Of a stretch of DNA of 64,000 nucleotides, positions 7,483 to 14,427 are shown piece after piece. Each line of letters starts with the position of its first letter. The stretch's first letter is position 1. Under the pieces are notes generated by a model. That model was not told where the DNA came from, searched no databases, and saw only the letters and a list, made by a program, of their open reading frames with translations. The DNA is taken from positions 1 through 64,000 of the forward strand of contig DBGCOP010000022.1 in assembly GCA_048360435.1 (NCBI GenBank), written 5' to 3'. The translations under genes were made by a program, and so were the position numbers. The stretch comes from Limenecus sp048360435. Its GTDB lineage: Bacteria > Cyanobacteriota > Vampirovibrionia > Gastranaerophilales > Gastranaerophilaceae.

Positions 7483-8085
7483 TTAGAAAAGACTTTTTAT
7501 CGCATGCCATGCTTCAGGGAAAAATCCGCCATATTCAAAGTTCGAAGCCGGAACAATGACTTTGTCTCCTTTGTTGAAAGTCGGGTTTCCGTAATCTTTG
7601 TAATGGTGTCCGTCAGGAAGCTCGCCCCAGGTGTAATCTATGGGGTTGTATTTGTTCAAGATTCCGTCAGGGATGTTGTACATCTTTTTCAGCTCTTCTG
7701 CCGTGACTTTTCGTTTCGGCTGAATCATTACATGTCCTGAATATGGGTCAGCAGAGAGCGTGGCTGTTGCTTTTTTCTCTTTTGCGTTTGTTTCGTATGT
7801 TTTTTTGATTTTTTCGTTGGAATATGCTGTGTTTTCAGCGACATCTTCTTTAGAATAATGATATTGTGCAATTACAGAGTTTGGAGCTTTCGGCTCTTTG
7901 TCGATTTTGTCTCCGACCCCCTGGGGTTTGTTTGAAGCAATGGGGATGTTGATTTTTTGCCCTGCTTTTATGTCATCCGCGTTTGTGATTCCGTTCGCTT
8001 TTTTCAAATCTTCAACGGAAACGCCGTATTTTACTGCGATTTCAGAAAGTGTTTGTCCTGATTGAATGGTTACTGTGTTTGGCAT
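7483..8085 (-). CDS. LysM-domain protein
   Basis: 200 residues. An N-terminal LysM domain (about 2-48: VTIQSGQTLSEIAVKYGVSV, AGQKINIP) should bind peptidoglycan or a related glycan. A linker of about 70 residues leads to a C-terminal region (about 120-190) with a LysM-like cadence (LKKMYNIPDGILNKYNP, KGDKVIVP) and an aromatic tail. There is no signal peptide at the N-terminus, so export would need another route. AGAGGAG precedes the ATG. It could be a cell-wall hydrolase adaptor or a spore-coat-like morphogenetic factor; no catalytic motif is visible. Confidence 0.8.
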   Translation of the reverse strand: MPNTVTIQSGQTLSEIAVKYGVSVEDLKKANGITNADDIKAGQKINIPIASNKPQGVGDKIDKEPKAPNSVIAQYHYSKEDVAENTAYSNEKIKKTYETNAKEKKATATLSADPYSGHVMIQPKRKVTAEELKKMYNIPDGILNKYNPIDYTWGELPDGHHYKDYGNPTFNKGDKVIVPASNFEYGGFFPEAWHAIKSLF

Positions 8086-8274
8086 AGTCTGCTCCTCTTA
8101 AAATGTAATATAATTCCTCAATACACATGAAAAAACATTTTCTTTCCTAAAATTGCCTGTTTTTTTAATTTTAAGTAACAATTGTTAAGTTTCTGTTTAC
8201 AAACTGACAAAAAAAAACATTTTGTTTTTTTAGTGTTATAAAATATTAAGTGAAAACTGTGGAGGTCTCGGACG

Positions 8275-9504
8275 GTGAAGGATAACAAAACATTTGAAAA
8301 AGTTGAAAAGAATGAATTAAAAAGAATTGAAATAAGCCAGCTGCCAAAAGAAATACCAAACTTCAAAAACTCTTTTGAATCAAAGGATTCTGTCATAAAA
8401 AAATGGCTCACAGACTGGATTTGTTCAGGCTTTAAAAAAGGACAGCTTAAGGAAAACACCCTCTTGCCCAAAAAGGCTGACCTTGCATATTATCTTGGCG
8501 TGAGCGTCGGCACGGTTCAAAATGCAATCAGGTTCGTCGAGGATACGGGACTTCTTGAATCAAAACAGAGAATCGGCACAGTCATAAGAAGCGGACACGC
8601 TGAAAACCCTTTGAAAGCAAAGAATCAGATTTTTAGAAAAGCTTCATCAAAACGTGAAAAAGTCATCACTCTTATCAAAAAATATATAGCCGACAACGGA
8701 ATCAAACCCGGTGAGCCTCTTCCTTCGGCAAGAGCACTTTCATCAATCATCGGAAACTCCACAAACACAACAAGACTCGCGCTGGACTTTTTGTGCTCCA
8801 CAGGTCTGATTGAAGCAAAAGCATTTCGTTCAAACGAAGCAAACTGGATTCTGAAAAAAGAACCCGAATTCAGCGAAGAGGAAAAAGAGATTTTTAAAAC
8901 AGAAACCCTGAGCAGCAAAACCCTTGTTGAAAAGGTAGAAAAAGACCTGAAAGAATATATAAAAGCCAATTATCAAGTTGGCGACAAACTGCCGGCGCAT
9001 TTTGAGCTGTCAGAAATTCTTAAAGTGAGCGTAAAAACAGTGCATGATGCAATGAGAGCACTGATTGAAGAGGGAATTTTGCTGGCAAGAAGAGGCAGAT
9101 ACGGCACAACGATTATAAAAATCCCTGATGACAATTTGCTCCAGCCTGTGAATGAAGTTTCTATCTGTGAATCCTCTATTAAAGCAGCATCAATCTTTGC
9201 GAAAGCCGAAGATGCCGCATTTTACAGCTATCAAAAAATCGAGAACACAATCAAAAATTATATCCGAGACAACTTTGAAGTTGGAGATAAAATCCCGTCA
9301 ATGGACGCTCTTTCAAAAGAATTCGACGTGTCGAGCAATACGGTGAGAAAAGCACTCCAAAACCTTGCAAAAGAGGGATATGTAAGCTTTTCAAGAGGAC
9401 GTTACGGTGGAACCTTTGTCACTGAACTTCCTGAAAATGAAACGCAGGAAACTTTCAGATGGCTCGCTGTCAGCCCGAATTACACAATTTCTTATGAGAA
9501 CTAA
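8275..9504 (+). CDS. Regulator built of four tandem GntR-type winged helices
   Basis: 409 residues holding four successive GntR-like winged-helix units at about 40-104 (LPKKADLAYYLGVSVGTVQN), 127-193 (LPSARALSSIIGNSTNTTRL), 218-283 (LPAHFELSEILKVSVKTVHD) and 320-383 (IPSMDALSKEFDVSSNTVRK). Each begins with a ...IK.YI...GD.LPS-type helix and ends in a wing; units 3 and 4 keep the RGRYG wing motif. No effector-binding domain (FadR, UTRA, aminotransferase) is present. Start: GTG with GGAGG 9 nt upstream. Normal GntR proteins carry one such unit, so this should read an extended or repeated operator. It is followed 6 nt later by the zincin-like gene. Confidence 0.88.
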   Translation: MKDNKTFEKVEKNELKRIEISQLPKEIPNFKNSFESKDSVIKKWLTDWICSGFKKGQLKENTLLPKKADLAYYLGVSVGTVQNAIRFVEDTGLLESKQRIGTVIRSGHAENPLKAKNQIFRKASSKREKVITLIKKYIADNGIKPGEPLPSARALSSIIGNSTNTTRLALDFLCSTGLIEAKAFRSNEANWILKKEPEFSEEEKEIFKTETLSSKTLVEKVEKDLKEYIKANYQVGDKLPAHFELSEILKVSVKTVHDAMRALIEEGILLARRGRYGTTIIKIPDDNLLQPVNEVSICESSIKAASIFAKAEDAAFYSYQKIENTIKNYIRDNFEVGDKIPSMDALSKEFDVSSNTVRKALQNLAKEGYVSFSRGRYGGTFVTELPENETQETFRWLAVSPNYTISYEN

Positions 9505-9510
9505 AATAAA

Positions 9511-10251
9511 ATGTCCCCGATATCACCTGTTTTTTCAAACATAGCGGCTTCGTTTCCGAATTATAAATGGAAAAAAAACGGCATGTCTGCTCCTCCCGTT
9601 CAGACTCAGACTGCTCAAAGCACAAGCATAGATTTTACAAAAGACTTTCCGTGGCTTACAGACAAAACCCTCAAAGCCTCGCTTGAGGCATTGGCTAATA
9701 TCAGCTTTTCGGAAGAAGACATAAATTATCTTGCTTCAAACGAAATCAGAGTGCCTTTCAAAAACGGAAAAGAAGCAGTGGATTTTATTAAGGACAAAAA
9801 TGTCAGAATCATTTTTGACAAACCTGCTGACAAAAACATCCATGCCCAGTATGAGTTTTCAACAAACATAATCGTAATAAACAACCGTTACAAAAAATGT
9901 ATGGATTTTCCTGTGATAATTGCAATAGCAGAAGCTATTCTGCATGAATGTTCTCATGCGTATGACAACGACGGCGAAAGTTCTGTACAGGAGGAGTTAG
10001 ACTGTCTGGGGATGAATGCGGTTTCACACCGTGCTTTTCTAAAGAGGTACGGGAACCTGTTTGAAAACTCCGATGCTCCGATAATAAACGACGGAGTCAG
10101 CGTATACGCAAAACTGTTTTTTGACCCTGACCCTCAAAAACAGAAACTTATCCATAGAGTCCGTGAGAAATACGGATATTTGACAGCCGGCGACAAACTG
10201 CATCCTGCCGGAAAGATTGCACGCAGCGTGAAATATCTGAGCGAGAATTAG
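9511..10251 (+). CDS. Unknown protein with HExxH zincin-like motif
   Basis: 246 residues. The first 45 are Ser/Pro/Thr/Gln-rich and probably disordered (MSPISPVFSNIAASFPNYKW). A helical region follows and then HECSHAYDNDGESSVQEELD (145-164), an HExxH zinc-site motif with acidic residues about 12 positions downstream that could supply the third ligand. No signal peptide or membrane helix. It lies 6 nt behind the four-winged-helix regulator and may be co-transcribed with it. Proteolytic function is inferred from the motif alone; the family is not recognised. Confidence 0.65.
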   Translation: MSPISPVFSNIAASFPNYKWKKNGMSAPPVQTQTAQSTSIDFTKDFPWLTDKTLKASLEALANISFSEEDINYLASNEIRVPFKNGKEAVDFIKDKNVRIIFDKPADKNIHAQYEFSTNIIVINNRYKKCMDFPVIIAIAEAILHECSHAYDNDGESSVQEELDCLGMNAVSHRAFLKRYGNLFENSDAPIINDGVSVYAKLFFDPDPQKQKLIHRVREKYGYLTAGDKLHPAGKIARSVKYLSEN

Positions 10252-10260
10252 CCCGGATTG

Positions 10261-10400
10261 CGTGTATATCATACACGTGAAGAAATGTGAAGCTGAAAAG
10301 TAACGATTTTGCGAAAAAGTAGCAAAAATTTACCTTTACATGTTTTACAATTATAGTATTTGTAGTAGCGAACTTGTGAATAGTGTGATATAATTATCAC
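10261..10400. promoter_or_regulatory. Two inverted repeats and an extended -10 upstream of a small ORF
   Basis: CGTGTAT-ATC-ATACACG (10261-10277) is a 7-bp inverted repeat just after the zincin-like gene, without a T-tract. Further on, GTGATA-TAAT-TATCAC (10385-10400) spans an extended -10, TGATATAAT (10386-10394). The second looks like an operator overlapping the promoter of the 52-residue ORF at 10455. Confidence 0.5.
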
Positions 10401-10454
10401 AATAAGGTCAGGGTTTGATTTCATATAAATTTTTACTTTTAAAAAGGAGGCGCT

Positions 10455-10613
10455 ATGTCTACTAAAACTGCATCAAACAAAACTAAGGAACTCAAATCAA
10501 AATTCAACGATGAATTTGAAAAGTATTTGAAAAGACAATGCTTGAAAACAACATTCAACGGTCTGGAACTTGAAACTTTCAGCTGGTACAAAAAAATGTT
10601 GGGTTTAGTATAA
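10455..10613 (+). CDS. 52-residue basic small protein
   Basis: Short reading frame starting MSTKTASNKTKELKSKFNDE and ending WYKKMLGLV. It has a near-perfect AAGGAGG five bases before the ATG, its own promoter region and a terminator that begins right behind the stop, so it is a well-supported monocistronic gene despite its size. It is helical and basic with a single Cys, and the family is not recognised. The strong expression signals suggest an abundant small protein. Confidence 0.75.
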   Translation: MSTKTASNKTKELKSKFNDEFEKYLKRQCLKTTFNGLELETFSWYKKMLGLV

Positions 10614-10615
10614 AA

Positions 10616-10639
10616 AAGAGGGTTAATCCCCTCTTTTTT
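10616..10639 (+). terminator. Rho-independent terminator after the small ORF
   Basis: GAGGG (10618-10622) pairs with CCCTC (10629-10633) and is followed by TTTTTT. Flanking A and T runs make it usable in both directions, including for the convergent nitroreductase gene. Confidence 0.8.
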
Positions 10640-10644
10640 ATTGT

Positions 10645-11277
10645 TTAAAATACTGCTTCGAAAATATCATCCAGCGGTTTTTTTGGCGGAGGAGGCGGAG
10701 TTTTTTCCTGCGGATAGCCTATTGCGAGAAGAGAGACGACTTTGTCTGTTTCATCAAGGTTGAAGATTTTTTTGAACTCTTCTTTTGCAATAATCGGCGC
10801 ACACATCCAGCAAGAACCGTAACCCAGTGCATGGGCGGCAAGTGACATGTTCTCGATTGCTGCTCCCATTGAAAGGATTGAGGAACGGTTGTTGTATTTT
10901 TTTAGCTCTTTTCCCGTTACCCCGTTTTTTTCTAAAAGGCTCATTATTGTTGACTTTCTTGCTTTTTCAACAATTACCATGACAACAGGCGCATCTTTAA
11001 AAAACATTGAATAATATCTGTACCCGCTCATTTTTTGAAGGTCTGTTTCGTTTTTTATGAGGGATTGAACTTCATCAAAACGCTCATGTACAGCTTCTGT
11101 CATCTGTTTTTTTATTTCCTTGTTAAAAACAGCAATGAATCTCCAGTTCTGGTTGTTTGTCGCACTTGGAGCGAGCCTGCCTGCGTCGGCTATTTTTTTT
11201 ATATCCGACAGAGGGGGTATCTCTTCCTTGTATTTTCTGATAGTTTTTCTTGTATTAATTACGTCAAAAAATTCCAT
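10645..11277 (-). CDS. Nitroreductase-family FMN oxidoreductase
   Basis: About 210 residues of the nitroreductase fold: N-terminal FFDVINTRKTIRKYKEE (FMN phosphate binding), SATNNQNWRF and the C-terminal ALGYGSCWMCAP, with a proline-rich end (TPPPPPKKPLDD). It would reduce nitroaromatics, quinones or flavins with NAD(P)H; the substrate is unknown. I place the start at the ATG at 11277 instead of 11301, since AAGGG lies 6-10 nt before it and homologues start MEFFDVI-like. It is divergent from the VWA gene with only 16 bp between the starts. Confidence 0.88.
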   Translation of the reverse strand: MEFFDVINTRKTIRKYKEEIPPLSDIKKIADAGRLAPSATNNQNWRFIAVFNKEIKKQMTEAVHERFDEVQSLIKNETDLQKMSGYRYYSMFFKDAPVVMVIVEKARKSTIMSLLEKNGVTGKELKKYNNRSSILSMGAAIENMSLAAHALGYGSCWMCAPIIAKEEFKKIFNLDETDKVVSLLAIGYPQEKTPPPPPKKPLDDIFEAVF

Positions 11278-11291
11278 ATAAGGACCCTTAT
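11278..11291. promoter_or_regulatory. Palindrome carrying both divergent ribosome binding sites
   Basis: ATAAGG-AC-CCTTAT fills the gap between the nitroreductase and VWA start codons. The AAGG of each strand acts as the Shine-Dalgarno of one gene. Promoters for both must therefore lie inside the neighbouring coding region. Confidence 0.55.
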
Positions 11292-11293
11292 AA

Positions 11294-12043
11294 ATGAACA
11301 ATCACACAAAATATATTAGACACATTTCTTATATTCTAATCATTTTTTCTTTACTTGTAAACCATACACTTTTTGCTGACCCTGCGTTTTCAAAAACACA
11401 AAAAACATATCAGGCTCAAGTACAAAATGACGGTGAGGAGTTTGTGCTGTTCATTGTTGACTTTTCAAACAGTATGACAGAAAAACTTCACGGTACAAAA
11501 AAGATTAATATGGTTTTGGATACAATGCAGGAGCTTTTGCCTAAAATTCCGAAAAACAAACGTGTGGGACTAAGGGTCTACGGCCATAAAGGCGGAGGCT
11601 TTATGCCAAACGCTGCGTGTAAAGCCAGCTCTTTGATTGTTCCTATGACAAAAGGCAGTGCCCCTGCAATTCAAAGTGCGCTTTTTGCTCTGAAACCAAC
11701 AGGCTGGACACCGATTACATACTCTTTGAAACAGGCTGTGAACTGTGATTTTGCGGGAGTCGGCGGTAAAAAGCGCATCATCCTTCTTTCTGACGGGGGA
11801 GAGAACTGTGACGAAAGCCCGTGTGACTATGTTATGGAGCTTACACAAACCAGACAGGATATAATAATCGACGTCATTGCTTTTAATATTTACGACCAGG
11901 AGGCGAACAATCAGTTGAAATGTACAGCTCTTGTGACAACGGGTAAGTTTTATACGGCGAACACGGCAGCAGAGCTTATGCAGAGCCTGTCAAAATCTCT
12001 CGGCGTGTCAAAAGAGGTTCAGGGGGTTGTGATTACGCATTAG
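11294..12043 (+). CDS. Secreted von Willebrand factor A (VWA) domain protein
   Basis: 249 residues with a signal peptide (hydrophobic ISYILIIFSLLVNHTLF, then Ala-Asp). The VWA domain spans about 45-245, with the MIDAS motif DFSNS in FVLFIVDFSNSMTE, a Thr in GWTPITYSL and ILLSDGGENCDESP as the third metal-site strand. The cysteines in LSDGGENCDESPCD may form a disulfide. Secreted VWA proteins of this size bind other extracellular proteins or surfaces. No partner is evident nearby. Confidence 0.85.
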   Translation: MNNHTKYIRHISYILIIFSLLVNHTLFADPAFSKTQKTYQAQVQNDGEEFVLFIVDFSNSMTEKLHGTKKINMVLDTMQELLPKIPKNKRVGLRVYGHKGGGFMPNAACKASSLIVPMTKGSAPAIQSALFALKPTGWTPITYSLKQAVNCDFAGVGGKKRIILLSDGGENCDESPCDYVMELTQTRQDIIIDVIAFNIYDQEANNQLKCTALVTTGKFYTANTAAELMQSLSKSLGVSKEVQGVVITH

Positions 12044-12062
12044 TGGCAAGGGAACATGTTTT

Positions 12063-12071
12063 TGCTATAAT
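12063..12071 (+). promoter_or_regulatory. Extended -10 promoter of ffh
   Basis: TGCTATAAT about 30 nt before the ffh start; no convincing -35. AGGGGAAAATAGGA upstream of the ATG supplies the ribosome binding site. Confidence 0.6.
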
Positions 12072-12099
12072 AAACCTGTGACAACAGGGGAAAATAGGA

Positions 12100-13476
12100 A
12101 TGTTCGATTCTTTATCAGATAAATTACAGGAAATAATCAGAAAAACTTCAGGCACAGACAAATTGACAGAAGAAAACATGTCGGATGCGCTCAGAGAAAT
12201 CAGACGTGCACTTCTTGAAGCCGACGTAAACCTCAGAGTGGTGAAAGCTTTTGTTGCATCAATCAGAGAACGTGCCGAAGGCGAAAAAGTCGTCCAAGGC
12301 GTTGACCCTGCACAGCAGCTCATAAAAATAGTAAACGATGAGCTTGTAAAACTGCTTGGCGGTCATAATGAACCTTTGAATCTGAACGGACATCCTTCTA
12401 TTATAATGATGCTCGGGCTGCAAGGCTCGGGTAAAACTACTTCGAGTGCGAAACTTGCAGTGAAATTGAAAAAAGAAGGTAAAAACCCTCTGCTTGTTGC
12501 ATGTGACGTTTACAGACCGGCTGCCATTGCACAATTGAAAACGCTCGGCGAACAAACGAATACAGAAGTCTTCACAATCGAAGGCTCAACCGATGTCAGA
12601 GACATTGCCCAGAAGGCTTTGCAATATGCAAAAGACAACGGCTTCAACGTGGTTATCCTTGATACTGCCGGAAGATTGCAGATTGATACACAGATGATGG
12701 CTGAGCTGCTGATTCTTGACAGACTTTTGCAGCCGCAGGAAAAACTCCTTGTTATCGATGCTATGACAGGTCAGGAGGCTGTGAACGTTGCGGAAAACTT
12801 CAATGCACAGCTTGAAATAACAGGCATGGTTCTGACAAAACTTGACGGCGATTCCAGAGGCGGTGCTGCTTTGAGCGTTGTTTACTGCACGCAAAAACCG
12901 ATTAAACTGACAGGCGTGGGCGAAAAGCTCGATGCTTTACAGGACTTCTTCCCCGACCGTATGGCGACAAGAATCCTCGGTATGGGCGACATTGTCTCTC
13001 TTGTTGAAAAAGCACAGCAGAATTTTGACGCAAAACAGGCGCAAGAACTCGAAAAGAAAATGAGAAAAGCCGAATTTTCTTTTAACGACTTTTTAAATAT
13101 GCAAAAAACCATGAAAAATCTCGGCTCAATTGACCAGATTCTCGGTATGCTTCCGATTCCCGGGCTGAAAAAAGACGACAGACAGATGATTGCGCACGAA
13201 GGTGAAAAACAGCTCAAAAGAATTGAGGCTTTCATTCAAAGCATGACGCCCGAAGAGCGTGACAATCCTTCGATTATCAACACAAGCCGAAAAAAACGTA
13301 TTGCAAAAGGCTGCGGAATGGAGCTTCAAGAGATTAACCGGTTCATCACACAGTTTGAACAAATGAGAAAAATGATGAAGGGCTTCACTCAGGTATCTGA
13401 CAAAATTAAATCAGGAAAAATGAAAATGCCCAAACTCCCGAAAGGCTTTGGCTCAAAGGGCAAACTTCCGTTTTAA
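12100..13476 (+). CDS. ffh: Signal recognition particle protein Ffh
   Basis: 458 residues, normal length. The N domain is helical (1-90) and the G domain carries GLQGSGKTTSSAKLA (P loop), DVYRPAAIAQLKTL, DTAGRLQID and TKLDGDSRGGAALS. The methionine-rich M domain (about 320-440) has the helix-turn-helix that binds SRP RNA and a run of Met residues near QMRKMMKGF. It targets nascent membrane and exported proteins to FtsY at the membrane. The stop overlaps the convergent unknown gene by 4 nt. No SRP RNA gene was found in the window. Confidence 0.97.
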   Translation: MFDSLSDKLQEIIRKTSGTDKLTEENMSDALREIRRALLEADVNLRVVKAFVASIRERAEGEKVVQGVDPAQQLIKIVNDELVKLLGGHNEPLNLNGHPSIIMMLGLQGSGKTTSSAKLAVKLKKEGKNPLLVACDVYRPAAIAQLKTLGEQTNTEVFTIEGSTDVRDIAQKALQYAKDNGFNVVILDTAGRLQIDTQMMAELLILDRLLQPQEKLLVIDAMTGQEAVNVAENFNAQLEITGMVLTKLDGDSRGGAALSVVYCTQKPIKLTGVGEKLDALQDFFPDRMATRILGMGDIVSLVEKAQQNFDAKQAQELEKKMRKAEFSFNDFLNMQKTMKNLGSIDQILGMLPIPGLKKDDRQMIAHEGEKQLKRIEAFIQSMTPEERDNPSIINTSRKKRIAKGCGMELQEINRFITQFEQMRKMMKGFTQVSDKIKSGKMKMPKLPKGFGSKGKLPF

Positions 13477-14282
13477 TCAGCTTTTGACACGTAATCCATA
13501 ATCTCTTGTATCAACCTGTACAATTCCTGGCGGCTTTCAAAGTCTGCCTGTTTGATTGTGCTGACATCTCTTTTCTTGAGACCTTCAATTTTTTCCAGTA
13601 CATCTGCTGATATCTCAAAAATGGAGGGCTCTTGTTCTGATTCTATTTTGTCCAGATTGTTGAAGAAGTCATCGTAGACATGGTTTTTGGCATTTTTTTT
13701 GCCAAGAACATTATTCATTTCATCTGCAATATTTTGTTTTCTTTGTGTAATGCTGGATTTTGGTGTTGATAAGGTTGAAATAGTGGTTTCGTAAAAAGTT
13801 TCAATTTTATGTGTCGGATAATTTTGTGTATCTGCTAATTCTTTTTCAATATCTTTTTTAAGATTAATAAGTTTTTTCTTTTTGTCTTTAGCTTTCGGGT
13901 TTTCCAGCAGACTTTTTATCTTATTTATTTTATTCTGCCGTAAAAGCAGTTTTTCTTCTGCTTCAAAGGCGGTTTCGTTTGCGTAGGTTTCAAATTTTTC
14001 TGTGCTGATTTTTAGCTCTTCGAGAGTCTGTTTAAATGTGTTTACAAGCTTTTCAAGTTTCTTTTTGTTTTTGACCTCTTCAGGCAGTGTCAGTTTTTTT
14101 ATTCCGTAAACCGCATAAGCAAAAACAGCAGCAGCTGCACCTGCCGAGACGATTGCTCCCACAATTTTTGGAGCTTTGCTTTTCGGTTTTTCGGGGTTTG
14201 GCAAAATGGGCTCGGTTGTTGCCCAGCCGTGGTCGGTTTTTATATATTGCGGGGTAATGTTTGAAAGGTTTGAAAGCGGCAT
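13473..14282 (-). CDS. Unknown single-pass membrane protein with coiled coil
   Basis: About 269 residues. A disordered Pro/Ser/Asn-rich N-terminus (PLSNLSNITPQYIKTDHGW) of 40 residues is followed by one Ala/Gly-rich membrane helix (VGAIVSAGAAAAVFAYAVYG) and then long helical segments rich in Lys and Glu. I prefer the ATG at 14282, which has GGAG 6 nt upstream, over the one at 14294. The layout (disordered head, one membrane helix, coiled coil) recurs in other unknown proteins of this window, such as the one ending at 48915. Function unknown. Confidence 0.65.
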   Translation of the reverse strand: MPLSNLSNITPQYIKTDHGWATTEPILPNPEKPKSKAPKIVGAIVSAGAAAAVFAYAVYGIKKLTLPEEVKNKKKLEKLVNTFKQTLEELKISTEKFETYANETAFEAEEKLLLRQNKINKIKSLLENPKAKDKKKKLINLKKDIEKELADTQNYPTHKIETFYETTISTLSTPKSSITQRKQNIADEMNNVLGKKNAKNHVYDDFFNNLDKIESEQEPSIFEISADVLEKIEGLKKRDVSTIKQADFESRQELYRLIQEIMDYVSKAD

Positions 14283-14384
14283 GCCATGCTCCATTGAGGT
14301 TACTCTTTTTTAAGACCGGTGAAGAAATGTTTTTGCCGTTTTTAGGAGCATTTTAGGTAAATTTTTTACATAAATATATAAAAA

Positions 14385-14416
14385 TAAAATGGGCGGAACC
14401 ATTAAGATTCCGCCAT
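14385..14416 (-). terminator. Rho-independent terminator of alaS
   Basis: Read on the minus strand, GGCGGAA (14414-14408) pairs with TTCCGCC (14398-14392), followed by CCATTTTATTTTTATA. Confidence 0.75.
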
Positions 14417-14427
14417 TTATTTTATGT

